A DNA stretch of 64,000 nucleotides, taken from assembly GCA_964408735.1 (NCBI GenBank), contig CAYPAX010000009.1:3601-67600 (forward strand). Direction: 5' to 3'. This stretch comes from UBA7887 sp964408735. GTDB lineage: Bacteria; Pseudomonadota; Alphaproteobacteria; UBA7887. The translations under genes and the position numbers were made by a program. Below the pieces are notes generated by a model that had not been told where the DNA came from, ran no database searches, and saw nothing but the letters and a program-made list of their open reading frames with translations. Position 1 is the first letter of the stretch, and the number at the start of each line of letters is the position of its first letter. Below, one piece after another: positions 37,424 through 45,917 of the stretch.

Positions 37424-39049
37424 TCAGCCGGCCCCGCCGGCCCGCGCCAGCACGGCGGCACTGACGGCATCGAGCGCCGCGCGCGCGCCCAGCGTCGCCC
37501 GCGCATCGCCAAGCCAGCCTTCGGTTGCCTCGCTTTCGCCGAGGCTTTCGATCAGGGCCACCGCCTCAGCCAGCCTGCCGGCGGCAAGACGCATTTCGGC
37601 CCGCGCCAGGACGGCTTCCGCTTCGTCGCCCGGAATCTCGCCGACACGGCGCAGCGAGACCAGGCCCTCGACTTCGGCCAGGGTCTCGTCCAGCCAGTCC
37701 GGGTCCTCGGCCGCAGCCGCGCCCTGCAGGACCGCTTGCGCAAGCGCCGGAAAGCGCGCCTGCAATGCGGTCTCGTCGACCAGGCCGGCATCCGCGGCCG
37801 CATCGAGCGGCGGCAGCAGATCGGCAATGTCATCGTCGTCTTCTGCCAAGGCCGCCAGCGCGTCCAGGGCATCGCGATAGGGCGCACCCGTGGCCACCGC
37901 TGCGCGCAGCTGGCCCAAGGCCAGCAGCATGGCGCCGCTGCGGAAGGCGCCCTCGTCGGTGCGCGCGAGCTGGCTTTCGAGGCTTGCCAGGCGCTCGCCC
38001 AAGGCGGAGAGCTCGGCCGACAGCGCACGGGTCTCGTCGCGCAGGGCATCGCTCTCGGCGGCGAAGCGCGTCGCCATCGCCGCCAAGGCATCGGGGGTGG
38101 CCGCCTCGGGGCGCCGGGCGAGCAAGGTCTCCAGCATCGCCAGGCGTGATTCCATCGCATCCAGCCGCGGGCCGCTGGTATCGACTGCGGGTGCTGGCGG
38201 CGCTGGCTCTGCCGCTGGCGGCGGCGCTGGCGGAGGCGGTGAGTCGGACAGGCGCGCACCGGCATAGGCAAGCGCGAGGACGAGAACACCGGCTAGGCCC
38301 CAGGCGCCAGTGCGCTTCACCGCCGATGGCGAGGATTTCCCGGCCGCCACCGGGTCGAGCAATGCCAGCAGCGATTCCGTGTCAGGCGCCGCCGCAACCG
38401 CGACCCGCTGCCAGCCTTCCCCGGCTGCCTTGGCGACCGCGCCGCTGAGGCAATAGGCGGTCATCTCCTGTCGCGCATCGCCAAGGACGGCCGCCGCCAA
38501 CAGCTCGCGCAGCACCTTGGCGCTGCGGGGCGAATAGAGAACCACGCCATCGACCCCGCCCGACGACAGTGCCGCCTCGACAATCGCGGGCAGGGTCTCG
38601 GCCGGCCGTGCCTCATAGAGCACGACCCGCCGATAGGAGAGCCCCGCCGCTGTCAGCGAGCCCTCCATATCGCCGGCCACATGGCTGCCGGTGATGTGCA
38701 GCACGCGCCCCTTCTCGGCACCGGCGCGGTCAATGGCAAGGCGCGTGAGGGCATCGGAATCCCGCTCCGCGGAGGTCACGTCGCTGAAGCCTGCCGCGCG
38801 CGCCGCCGCGGCCGTGGCATCGCCGACTGCGAGAACGCGGCAGTCGCGGTTCTCGCTGGCCCGGGCCAGGGCGCGGGCGCCATTGGCACTGGTCAGCAGC
38901 ACGGTTTCGTCGTCGGCGATATCAGGCATGTCCACCGACAATGGCTCGATCTGCAGCACCGGCGCGATCAGGCTCTCGATGCCCTTATCCGCAAGGCGCG
39001 CCGCAAGGATCTCGGAATCGGGGCGCGGGCGAGTCAGCAGCAAGCGCAT
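37424..39049 (-). CDS. hemD: Uroporphyrinogen-III synthase fused to a membrane-anchored mitofilin/HemX-like domain
   Basis: The 541-residue protein has an N-terminal HemD part (about 1-232; MRLLLTRPRPDSE, VLLTSANGARAL, GVVLYSPRSAKVL) that cyclises hydroxymethylbilane to uroporphyrinogen III. It continues with one transmembrane helix (about 248-267), a Pro/Ala-rich linker, a coiled coil (about 295-365, ALSAELSALGERLASLESQLAR) and a helical domain like the mitofilin/HemX protein. Many alphaproteobacteria encode these as separate neighbours; here no stop separates them. The HemD half would be cytoplasmic and tethered to the membrane, next to HemY. The start overlaps the hemC stop as TGATG at 39047-39051. 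Confidence 0.88.
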   Translation of the reverse strand: MRLLLTRPRPDSEILAARLADKGIESLIAPVLQIEPLSVDMPDIADDETVLLTSANGARALARASENRDCRVLAVGDATAAAARAAGFSDVTSAERDSDALTRLAIDRAGAEKGRVLHITGSHVAGDMEGSLTAAGLSYRRVVLYEARPAETLPAIVEAALSSGGVDGVVLYSPRSAKVLRELLAAAVLGDARQEMTAYCLSGAVAKAAGEGWQRVAVAAAPDTESLLALLDPVAAGKSSPSAVKRTGAWGLAGVLVLALAYAGARLSDSPPPPAPPPAAEPAPPAPAVDTSGPRLDAMESRLAMLETLLARRPEAATPDALAAMATRFAAESDALRDETRALSAELSALGERLASLESQLARTDEGAFRSGAMLLALGQLRAAVATGAPYRDALDALAALAEDDDDIADLLPPLDAAADAGLVDETALQARFPALAQAVLQGAAAAEDPDWLDETLAEVEGLVSLRRVGEIPGDEAEAVLARAEMRLAAGRLAEAVALIESLGESEATEGWLGDARATLGARAALDAVSAAVLARAGGAG

Positions 39050-39972
39050 CAGCCGGCTCCGATGACAAAGCCGGGCCCGGCCTTGCCGAGCAATGTCTCG
39101 GCCACGCGCGTTCCCAGCGCAACCGCATCGGCAACCGCGGCGCTGGCCGCGGTCTCGTGCAGCGCGGTGCCGTCGGGCGTGGCGACCAGGCCACGCAAGG
39201 TGAGCGTATCCCCATCGACTTCGGCCAACGCCGCGATGGGGGTGCGGCAGGAGCCTTCGAGACGCGCCAGCATGGCACGCTCGGCCGCGACGGCGCTGTG
39301 GCTCGGGCCATGGTCGAGTCTTGCCAGGCGCACCAGCATGGCCTCGTCGTCGGCGCGGCAGGCAATGCCGATGGCGCCTTGGGCCACCGCCGGCAGCATG
39401 TCCTCCGTCGCCAGCACCGCACTTGCCGCCTCGGCCCGCCCGAGGCGCTTGAGCCCGGCCAAAGCCAGCAGCGTCGCATCGACCTCGCCGCGGCCGACCT
39501 TGTCGAGCCGCGTGCCGACATTGCCTCGCAAGGGCACCACCGTGACATCGGGCCGGCGATGCAGCACCTGGGCGCCACGGCGCAGCGAGGCGGTGCCGAC
39601 CACGGCGCCTGCGGGCAGGCCGTCGAGGCCGCCGTCATGGCGCGAGATCCAGGCATCGCGCGGGTCCTCGCGCTCCAGCACGCAGGCGATGACGGTGCCC
39701 GGCGCGACCTCCGTCGGCACGTCTTTCATCGAGTGCACGGCGAGGTCGATACGCCCTTCGAGCAGCGCCGTGTCGATCTCCTTGGTGAACAGGCCCTTGC
39801 CGCCGATTTCCGCCAAGGGCTGGTCGAGGATGGCATCGCCCGTCGTGCGAATGACCTCGACCTCCAGCGCCAGTGCCGCATCGACGGCGCCGAGGCGGCC
39901 GCGCACCTCTTCGCTTTGGGCCAGCGCCAGGGGGCTGCCGCGGGTGCCGATGCGCAAGGAAGGCTTGGTCAT
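39049..39972 (-). CDS. hemC: Hydroxymethylbilane synthase (porphobilinogen deaminase)
   Basis: The 307-residue cytosolic enzyme polymerises four porphobilinogen molecules into hydroxymethylbilane on a dipyrromethane cofactor. The cofactor Cys is in LEGSCRTPIA, and the substrate-binding Arg/Lys/Asp run includes IGTRGSPLALAQ, IDLAVHSMKDVPTE and GTASLRRGAQ. The length is normal. It is the first gene of a minus-strand unit hemC - hemD(X) - hemY - cyclase and diverges from tsaD across 65 bp, an arrangement I recognise from alphaproteobacteria. ATG 39972 begins the conserved MTKPSLRIGTRGS. Confidence 0.96.
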   Translation of the reverse strand: MTKPSLRIGTRGSPLALAQSEEVRGRLGAVDAALALEVEVIRTTGDAILDQPLAEIGGKGLFTKEIDTALLEGRIDLAVHSMKDVPTEVAPGTVIACVLEREDPRDAWISRHDGGLDGLPAGAVVGTASLRRGAQVLHRRPDVTVVPLRGNVGTRLDKVGRGEVDATLLALAGLKRLGRAEAASAVLATEDMLPAVAQGAIGIACRADDEAMLVRLARLDHGPSHSAVAAERAMLARLEGSCRTPIAALAEVDGDTLTLRGLVATPDGTALHETAASAAVADAVALGTRVAETLLGKAGPGFVIGAG

Positions 39973-40037
39973 GGGGGCTTGCCGGTCTATTGGGTTCCAC
40001 AGGACGAAGATCGCTACCATATACTGCCCGAGGGCTG
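39973..40037. promoter_or_regulatory. Short divergent promoter region hemC / tsaD
   Basis: The 65 bp between the two start codons must hold both promoters. TATACT (40020-40025) is a good plus-strand -10 and TATGGT (40021-40016) a minus-strand one, overlapping each other, but no strong -35 is visible for either. Overlapping divergent promoters would make the two units compete. Confidence 0.35.
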
Positions 40038-41084
40038 ATGCTGGTACTGGGAATCGAAACGAGTTGCGATGAGACCGCCGCCGCCATTGTGGACGGCGAC
40101 GGCGGGATTCGTGCGAATCTGGTGCTGTCGCAGCTCGACGAGCATGCGCCCTATGGCGGCGTGGTGCCGGAAATCGCCGCCCGCAGCCATATCGACCACC
40201 TCGACGGCCTGGTGCGCCGGGCACTGGACGAAGCCGGTGCGGATTTCGCCGATCTCGACGGTGTCGCGGCAACCGCCGGCCCGGGCCTCATCGGCGGCGT
40301 CATGGTCGGCCTGATGACTGCCAAGGCCATCGCCGCCGTGCACGGGCTGCCGCTCCTCGCCGTCAACCACCTGGAGGCCCACGCCCTGTCCGCCCGTCTG
40401 GTCGAGCCCGTGGCCTTCCCCTATCTGCTGCTGCTGATCTCGGGCGGGCACTGCCAGTTTCTCGTCGTCGAAGGGGTCGGCCGCTACCGCCGCCTCGGCA
40501 CCACCCTCGACGATGCGCTCGGCGAGGCCTTCGACAAGGCGGCGCGCTGCCTCGGGCTCGGCTATCCCGGCGGCCCGGCGCTGGAGCGCGCGGCGCTCGA
40601 GGGCGATGCCCGGCGCTACACCCTGCCCCGGCCCATGGTCGGGCGGCCCGGCTGCGACTTTTCCTTTTCCGGACTGAAGACGGCGCTGGCGCGGCTGGTC
40701 GCCAGCACGGAAGAGCCGCTCAATGCTCAAGAGACCGCGGATCTCGCCGCCGCCTTCCAGGAAACCGTCGCTGCCGTGATCGAAGACCGCCTGCGCAATG
40801 CCGCCGCGCGCTTCCATGGCGCCGGCGACACCCTTGTCGTCGCCGGCGGTGTTGCCGCCAACCGCTACCTGCGCCAACGCCTGGCCGAGGTGGCGGAGGC
40901 TTTCGGCTTGCGTCTCGCGGCACCGCCGCCGGCGTTGTGCACGGACAATGGGGCCATGGTCGCCTGGGCGGGAATCGAGCGTTTGCGCGCCGGCCTGGTC
41001 GATGACCTGGCGGCACCGGCACGGGCGCGCTGGCCCCTCGACGAGGCGGCGCCGGCTGCCATTGGCGCAGGAGTGAAAGCATGA
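40038..41084 (+). CDS. tsaD: tRNA t6A37 threonylcarbamoyltransferase TsaD
   Basis: The 348-residue protein of the ASKHA fold transfers the threonylcarbamoyl group to A37 of ANN-decoding tRNAs, working with TsaB, TsaE and the TsaC/TsaC2 product. The nucleotide motif is GIETSCDETAAAIVD; metal ligands are the His pair in VNHLEAHALS and the C-terminal Asp in CTDNGAMVAW; VPEIAARSHIDHL is also typical. ATG 40038 begins exactly at the family N-terminus. The gene overlaps gpsA by ATGA (41081-41084). A TsaE domain is encoded at 46844, fused to another enzyme; TsaB is not in the window. Confidence 0.96.
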   Translation: MLVLGIETSCDETAAAIVDGDGGIRANLVLSQLDEHAPYGGVVPEIAARSHIDHLDGLVRRALDEAGADFADLDGVAATAGPGLIGGVMVGLMTAKAIAAVHGLPLLAVNHLEAHALSARLVEPVAFPYLLLLISGGHCQFLVVEGVGRYRRLGTTLDDALGEAFDKAARCLGLGYPGGPALERAALEGDARRYTLPRPMVGRPGCDFSFSGLKTALARLVASTEEPLNAQETADLAAAFQETVAAVIEDRLRNAAARFHGAGDTLVVAGGVAANRYLRQRLAEVAEAFGLRLAAPPPALCTDNGAMVAWAGIERLRAGLVDDLAAPARARWPLDEAAPAAIGAGVKA

Positions 41085-42064
41085 AAGTCAGCGTTCTCGG
41101 CGCCGGTGCCTGGGGCACCGCCCTTGCCGTGCTCGCCGCCCGCCGCGGCCATCAGGTCGCCTTGTGGACGCGCCGCGCGGAGCTTGCCGACGCCTTGGCG
41201 GCAAGCCGCGAGAACACGGATTACTTGCCGGGTGTTACGCTCGGCCCGGCAATCACACCCACCGCAAGTCTGCTGGACGCTGCGGGCGGTGTGCTTTTGC
41301 TGGTGGTACCGGCCCAGCATCTGCGCAGACTCTGCATGCGCCTGCGCGACGTTCCCGGCGCGCCGGTCATCTGTGCCAAGGGCATAGAGGTCGAAAGCGG
41401 CGCCTTGATGAGCGAGGTGGTCGGCGATGCCCTGCCCGAGCGCCCCCTGGCCGTGCTCAGCGGACCAAATTTCGCCGCCGAAGTGGCGCGCGACCTGCCC
41501 GCGGCGGCCACCGTTGCGGTGAGCGAGCCCGCGCTAGGCGAGGCCGTGGCAACGGCACTCGGCGGGCCCACCTTCCGCCCCTATGTCACGGACGACGTGA
41601 TCGGCGCCCAGATCGGCGGTGCCCTGAAGAACGTGCTCGCCATCGCCTGCGGCATCGCCGCCGGTCGCGGCTTCGGCGACAATGCCCGGGCAGCTCTCAT
41701 CACTCGCGGCCTGGCCGAGATATCGCGCCTGGCGGTCGCCCTCGGCGGGCGCCCCGAGACCATCATGGGACTGTCCGGGGTCGGCGACGTCACCCTGACA
41801 TGCACCAGCACCCAGTCACGCAATTACGCCCTCGGACTGGCGCTGGGCGGTGGCGAGACCATGGAATCGCTGATGCGCGGCCGCATCACGGTTGCCGAGG
41901 GCGTGGCCACGGCCCGCGCCGTGGCACAGCTTGCGGCGCGATCCGGCGTGGACATGCCGATAGCCAGAGCGACCTATGCCCTGTTACACGAAGGCGCGGA
42001 TTTGGAAAGCACCATCGGCGCGGTTCTCTCGCGCCCCTTCCGCAACGAAGCCGACAGGCGCTAA
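41081..42064 (+). CDS. gpsA: NAD(P)-dependent glycerol-3-phosphate dehydrogenase
   Basis: The 327-residue cytosolic enzyme reduces dihydroxyacetone phosphate to sn-glycerol-3-phosphate for phospholipid synthesis. The cofactor motif is VLGAGAWGTALA at the N-terminus, and GPNFAAEVARDLP and the active-site Lys in GALKNVLAIACG are present, as is the substrate stretch FGDNARAALITRGLAE. The start overlaps the tsaD stop and the stop is followed closely by ptsH, so tsaD - gpsA - ptsH - ptsI is probably one transcript. Confidence 0.96.
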   Translation: MKVSVLGAGAWGTALAVLAARRGHQVALWTRRAELADALAASRENTDYLPGVTLGPAITPTASLLDAAGGVLLLVVPAQHLRRLCMRLRDVPGAPVICAKGIEVESGALMSEVVGDALPERPLAVLSGPNFAAEVARDLPAAATVAVSEPALGEAVATALGGPTFRPYVTDDVIGAQIGGALKNVLAIACGIAAGRGFGDNARAALITRGLAEISRLAVALGGRPETIMGLSGVGDVTLTCTSTQSRNYALGLALGGGETMESLMRGRITVAEGVATARAVAQLAARSGVDMPIARATYALLHEGADLESTIGAVLSRPFRNEADRR

Positions 42065-42088
42065 GGGATGCGAGACGGCGACGATAGA

Positions 42089-42355
42089 ATGCACAGCAAT
42101 CGCGTGACGATCACGAACAAGAAGGGCCTGCACGCCCGCGCGGCTGCGCGGTTCGTCAAGCTGGCCAAGGAGTACGACGCCGAGGTCAACGTGCGCCGCG
42201 ACGGCCAGACCGTATCGGGCTGCTCGATCATGGGCCTGATGATGCTCGCCGCCGGACCCGGCGCCGAGATCGAATTGCTTGCCGATGGCGCTCAGGCACA
42301 AGCGGCGGTCGAAGCCTTGAGCAAACTCGTGAAGTCCCGTTTCGATGAGGATTGA
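42089..42355 (+). CDS. ptsH: HPr phosphocarrier protein
   Basis: This 88-residue phosphocarrier of the PEP:sugar phosphotransferase system has its active-site His in KGLHARAAARF. The ATG at 42089 makes this His-15 and makes Ser-46 the Ser of GCSIMGLMML, both canonical numbers, which is why I prefer it to ATG 42068 (seven residues longer, equally weak ribosome site). The conserved Ser-46 region suggests control by an HPr kinase/phosphorylase, not encoded here. The end overlaps ptsI by 11 nt. No EIIA or sugar permease gene is adjacent, so the pair may serve regulation rather than transport (inference). Confidence 0.93.
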   Translation: MHSNRVTITNKKGLHARAAARFVKLAKEYDAEVNVRRDGQTVSGCSIMGLMMLAAGPGAEIELLADGAQAQAAVEALSKLVKSRFDED

Positions 42356-44120
42356 GCGCCGCCGCCGCACCAACCGCCGCCTGGCGGGCATCGGGGCTTC
42401 CGGCGGCATAGCGCTGGGGCCGGCGCATGTGGTGGCCGGCGGCGGCATGGACGTTCCCGAGCGCCGCCTGGCCGCCCGCGCCGTTGCCGCAGAGCAAACC
42501 CGCTTCGGCACGGCAGTGGAAGACGCCCGCGACGAGCTGGCGGCGCTGGCCGCACGCGCCGAGAGGTTGCCCGGGGCGGCGCGCGGCGAGATGACCTTCC
42601 TGCTCGACGCGCATTTGCAGATGCTGACCGGCTCGCGCCTGGTGCGCGGCGTCTACCGCCGCATCGGCGACAAGCGGGTGAATGCGGAAGCCGCGGTGAA
42701 GGCCGAGCTCAGTGCCATCGCCGATGCCTTCGCGGCGATGGAGGACGCCTATCTGGCGCAGCGCGCCCAGGATGTGCGCGACGTCGCCAGACGCCTGATC
42801 CGCCACCTCACCGAAGCGCCGGCGAATGCCTTTTCCGGGCTTGCCGCCGGCACCATCCTGATCGCCGAGGAACTGTCGCCGGCCGACATCGCCCTGCTCG
42901 ATCCCAAGCGCATCGGCGGCTTCGCCACCGAGCTCGGCGGGCCGCAAGGCCACACCGCGATCATGGCCCGCTCGCTCGGCCTGCCGGCGGTGGTCGGTGT
43001 GCCGGGGCTCAGCAAACGCGTCCTGGAAGGCGATACGGTGATCGTCGATGGTGCCAGCGGCGTACTCACGGTGGCACCGAACCCTGAGACCGTGGCCGCG
43101 GCCAAGCGCCGGCGCAACACCCTGCGCCGCGAGCGCCGTACCCTGGCCAAGCTGCGCGACGTACCGGCCGTGACCCGCGACGGCATAGCTGTGAGCCTGC
43201 GCGCCAATCTGGAGTTGCCCGGCGAGCTTGGCGCAGCACTCGAAAGCGGTGCCGAGGGCATCGGCCTGTTGCGTACCGAGTTCCTGTACATGAACCGCAG
43301 CGATCCCCCCGATGCCGAAGTCCAGTTCGCCGTGCTGCGCGACATGGTCGAGGGCATGGGCGGCAGTCCCGTCGTTGCCCGCACCCTCGATATCGGCACC
43401 GACAAGCTCGCCTATGCGCTCGACGAAAGCGTTGCCGCGCAAGTCGGTGCCAATCCCGCGCTGGGCCTGCGGGCGATTCGCCTGTCGCTCAGCGACCGGC
43501 CGCTGCTGGAGACGCAACTCGAAGCGATGTTGCGGGCCGGGCGCCACGGCGACCTGAAAATTCTCCTGCCCATGATCACCGCCCCGCAGGAAGTGCGCCA
43601 AACCCGCGCCGCCATGCGCCGCGTGGCGCGGCGGCTGAAGCGGGCCGGCGTGGCCATCGCCGAGCCGTTGCCCGCGCTCGGCGCCATGATCGAGACCCCG
43701 GCGGCGGCGCTCTCGGCCGACCGGCTTTGCAGCGAGTGCGACTTCCTCTCGCTCGGTACCAACGACCTCACCATGTACACCCTCGCTGTCGATCGCGGCG
43801 ACGAGCATGTGGCCAGCCTCTACGACCCGCTGCACCCGGCCGTGCTCAGGCTCATCCAGTTCAGTGCCGACGCGGCAAACCGGGCCGCACGGCCATTGAC
43901 GGTCTGTGGCGAAATCGCCGGCGAGCCGCGCCTGACACCATTGCTGGTAGGGCTCGGGCTGACCGACCTGTCGATGGTACCTGGCAGCCTGCCGGCCGTG
44001 AAAAAACGCATCCGCGCCATCGAGGCCGGCGCCGCGCGGGATCTTGCCGACCACGTCATGCGCGAGACCGACCCGCGGCGTATCGCCGACCACATCGACC
44101 GCTTCAACGACCGCCTATGA
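42345..44120 (+). CDS. ptsI: PTS enzyme I (phosphoenolpyruvate-protein phosphotransferase)
   Basis: The 591-residue cytosolic enzyme moves phosphate from phosphoenolpyruvate to HPr. The N-terminal HPr-binding helices are followed by the active His in GGPQGHTAIMARSLG, the PEP-binding GIGLLRTEFLYM, the metal/PEP stretch SLGTNDLTMYTLAVDRG and the C-terminal active-site Cys in LTVCGEIAGE. Family proteins usually show GGxxSHTAI; here Gly replaces the Ser before the His, which is tolerated in homologues. The start ATG 42345 lies within the ptsH end. A basic N-terminal extension (MRIERRRRTNRR) may not all be translated. The length is normal for the simple form without a GAF or NPr domain. Confidence 0.94.
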   Translation: MRIERRRRTNRRLAGIGASGGIALGPAHVVAGGGMDVPERRLAARAVAAEQTRFGTAVEDARDELAALAARAERLPGAARGEMTFLLDAHLQMLTGSRLVRGVYRRIGDKRVNAEAAVKAELSAIADAFAAMEDAYLAQRAQDVRDVARRLIRHLTEAPANAFSGLAAGTILIAEELSPADIALLDPKRIGGFATELGGPQGHTAIMARSLGLPAVVGVPGLSKRVLEGDTVIVDGASGVLTVAPNPETVAAAKRRRNTLRRERRTLAKLRDVPAVTRDGIAVSLRANLELPGELGAALESGAEGIGLLRTEFLYMNRSDPPDAEVQFAVLRDMVEGMGGSPVVARTLDIGTDKLAYALDESVAAQVGANPALGLRAIRLSLSDRPLLETQLEAMLRAGRHGDLKILLPMITAPQEVRQTRAAMRRVARRLKRAGVAIAEPLPALGAMIETPAAALSADRLCSECDFLSLGTNDLTMYTLAVDRGDEHVASLYDPLHPAVLRLIQFSADAANRAARPLTVCGEIAGEPRLTPLLVGLGLTDLSMVPGSLPAVKKRIRAIEAGAARDLADHVMRETDPRRIADHIDRFNDRL

Positions 44121-44216
44121 GCTTGCCGCGCCGCACCGGCGCTGCTACCTAACGGGTTTCGTGGCGAGGTCGCACGACGCACCAATTCCGCCAAGCGTCT
44201 CAGGAGAAGATTAGGT

Positions 44217-45506
44217 ATGAGCACCGACTACAAAGTTGCCGACATCGCGCTTGCGGACTGGGGCCGCAAGGAGATCGCCATCGCCGAGACCGAGATGCCG
44301 GGCCTGATGGCCCTGCGCGAGGAATATGCCGGCAAGCAGCCCCTCGACGGCGCACGCATCGTCGGCTGCCTGCACATGACCATCCAGACCGCCGTGCTCA
44401 TGGAGACCCTGGTCGACCTCGGTGCGAGCCTGCGCTGGTCGAGCTGCAACATCTTCTCGACGCAAGACCACGCCGCCGCCGCCGTTGCCGCCGCCGGCAT
44501 GCCGACCTTCGCCTGGAAGGGCGAGACGGATGAGGAGTTCTGGTGGTGCATCGACCAGACCATCCAAGGCCCGGACGGCTGGAAGCCCAACATGATCCTC
44601 GATGATGGCGGCGACCTGACCAAGGTCATGCATGACAATCATCGCGACGCCCTGGCCGATATCCGCGGCCTGTCAGAGGAGACCACCACGGGCGTCCATC
44701 GCCTTTACGAGATGGAGAAGGACGGCAGCCTCGCCGTGCCCGCCATCAACGTGAACGATTCCGTCACCAAGTCGAAATTCGACAATCTCTATGGCTGCCG
44801 CGAGAGCCTGGTCGACGGCATCCGCCGCGCCACCGACGTCATGATGTCGGGCAAGGTCGCCGTGGTCGCCGGCTATGGCGATGTCGGCAAGGGCTCGGCC
44901 GCCTCGCTGCGCAATGCCGGCGCCCGCGTGCTGGTCACCGAGGTCGATCCCATCTGCGCCCTGCAGGCGGCGATGGAAGGCTACGAAGTGGTGACCATGG
45001 ACGCCGCCGCGCCCCAGGGCGACATCTTCGTCACCGCCACGGGCAATGTCGACGTCATCACCATCGACCACATGCGCGCCATGCACGATCGCGCCATCGT
45101 CTGCAATATCGGCCACTTCGATTCCGAGATTCAGATCGAGGCGCTGTCCAACATGGCCTGGGACGAGATCAAGCCCCAGGTCGACCAAGTCGAGTTTCCC
45201 GACGGCAAGCGCTTGATCGTTCTCGCCAAGGGCCGCTTGGTCAATCTCGGCTGCGCGACGGGCCATCCGAGCTTCGTCATGAGCGCCTCGTTCACCAACC
45301 AGGTGCTGGCCCAGATCGAGCTCTGGAACAATCATCAGAGCTACGAGCGCAAAGTCTACACCCTGCCAAAGCATCTCGACGAGAAGGTGGCGGCGCTGCA
45401 TTTGCAGAAGGTCGGCGCCACGCTCTCGACGCTCAGCGACAAGCAGGCCGACTATCTGGGCCTGTCCCAGCAAGGCCCCTTCAAGCCGGACCACTACCGC
45501 TACTAG
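44217..45506 (+). CDS. ahcY: Adenosylhomocysteinase (S-adenosyl-L-homocysteine hydrolase)
   Basis: The 429-residue enzyme hydrolyses S-adenosylhomocysteine to adenosine and homocysteine with bound NAD+, relieving product inhibition of methyltransferases. Markers are ARIVGCLHMTIQTAVL, SSCNIFSTQDHAAAA, the redox NAD fold VAGYGDVGKGSAASLR and the C-terminal KPDHYRY that reaches into the neighbouring subunit's cofactor site. An AGGAG lies about 10 nt before ATG 44217. The 96-bp leader shows no riboswitch I can recognise. The stop adjoins the convergent DUF1330 remnant. Confidence 0.96.
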   Translation: MSTDYKVADIALADWGRKEIAIAETEMPGLMALREEYAGKQPLDGARIVGCLHMTIQTAVLMETLVDLGASLRWSSCNIFSTQDHAAAAVAAAGMPTFAWKGETDEEFWWCIDQTIQGPDGWKPNMILDDGGDLTKVMHDNHRDALADIRGLSEETTTGVHRLYEMEKDGSLAVPAINVNDSVTKSKFDNLYGCRESLVDGIRRATDVMMSGKVAVVAGYGDVGKGSAASLRNAGARVLVTEVDPICALQAAMEGYEVVTMDAAAPQGDIFVTATGNVDVITIDHMRAMHDRAIVCNIGHFDSEIQIEALSNMAWDEIKPQVDQVEFPDGKRLIVLAKGRLVNLGCATGHPSFVMSASFTNQVLAQIELWNNHQSYERKVYTLPKHLDEKVAALHLQKVGATLSTLSDKQADYLGLSQQGPFKPDHYRY

Positions 45507-45800
45507 CTAAGCAGGCGGCGCCTCGTAGGCGACCACGGTCATATCGGCCGCGGAATCACGCAAGGCTATCAAGCTCTGATAGGCAGGCGACTCGTACCAG
45601 CCTGCCGCTTTCTACGAATCCGGGAAGGCGAGCACACCCACCGCCTGGTGCGGATGCTCGCCCGCGCGTACTGCCGTGGTCTTGCCGCACAGAACCACTT
45701 GCCCGTCGAATGGGATCAACGTATCTCCCACGGATTTGGCATAAGTCTGGAACGCTTCCGGGTCCTTGACGGTCGAGTGAAAAATCATGAAGGCGCTCAT
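45507..45800 (-). pseudogene. DUF1330 family gene interrupted by an in-frame TAG
   Basis: From ATG 45800 the minus strand encodes a DUF1330 protein (MSAFMIFHSTVKDPEAF, QAVGVLAFPDS), stops at TAG 45614-45612 (codon 63), and continues in the same frame with KAAGWYESPAYQSLIALRD to a second TAG at 45507. The total of 97 codons equals a normal DUF1330 protein, and the region after the TAG matches the family C-terminal motif WYxSPxYQ. The amber codon sits where relatives usually have Glu (FPSxE), so one GAG to TAG change explains it. A 62-residue truncated product is possible but would lack half the dimeric ferredoxin-like fold. The gene diverges from the LysR gene, which may have been its regulator. 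Confidence 0.82.
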
Positions 45801-45890
45801 GGGATAACTCCTATGTGTTGCATCTTGCCACTCTCAGCGAGATAGGGTCAGGGCCGCGTCGCGATAAGGCAGCTGTCACGCATAGTATTC

Positions 45891-45905
45891 ATGCCAATTT
45901 GGCAT
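45891..45905. promoter_or_regulatory. 15-nt perfect palindrome, likely LysR-type operator
   Basis: ATGCCAA-T-TTGGCAT is a perfect palindrome centred 20 bp before the LysR start codon and 98 bp from the divergent DUF1330 start. The T-N11-A pattern of LysR-type sites fits within it. Autoregulation by the adjacent LysR protein is inferred. Confidence 0.6.
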
Positions 45906-45917
45906 TAATATCGTGGC

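Noticed and set aside
42228..44093. Long minus-strand open frame antisense to ptsH/ptsI
   Set aside because: It has no recognisable motif, and the opposite strand encodes unmistakable HPr and enzyme I.
44121..44216. Riboswitch (SAM or SAH type) upstream of ahcY
   Set aside because: Only 96 bp, and I could not find the conserved core or pairing elements of those classes.
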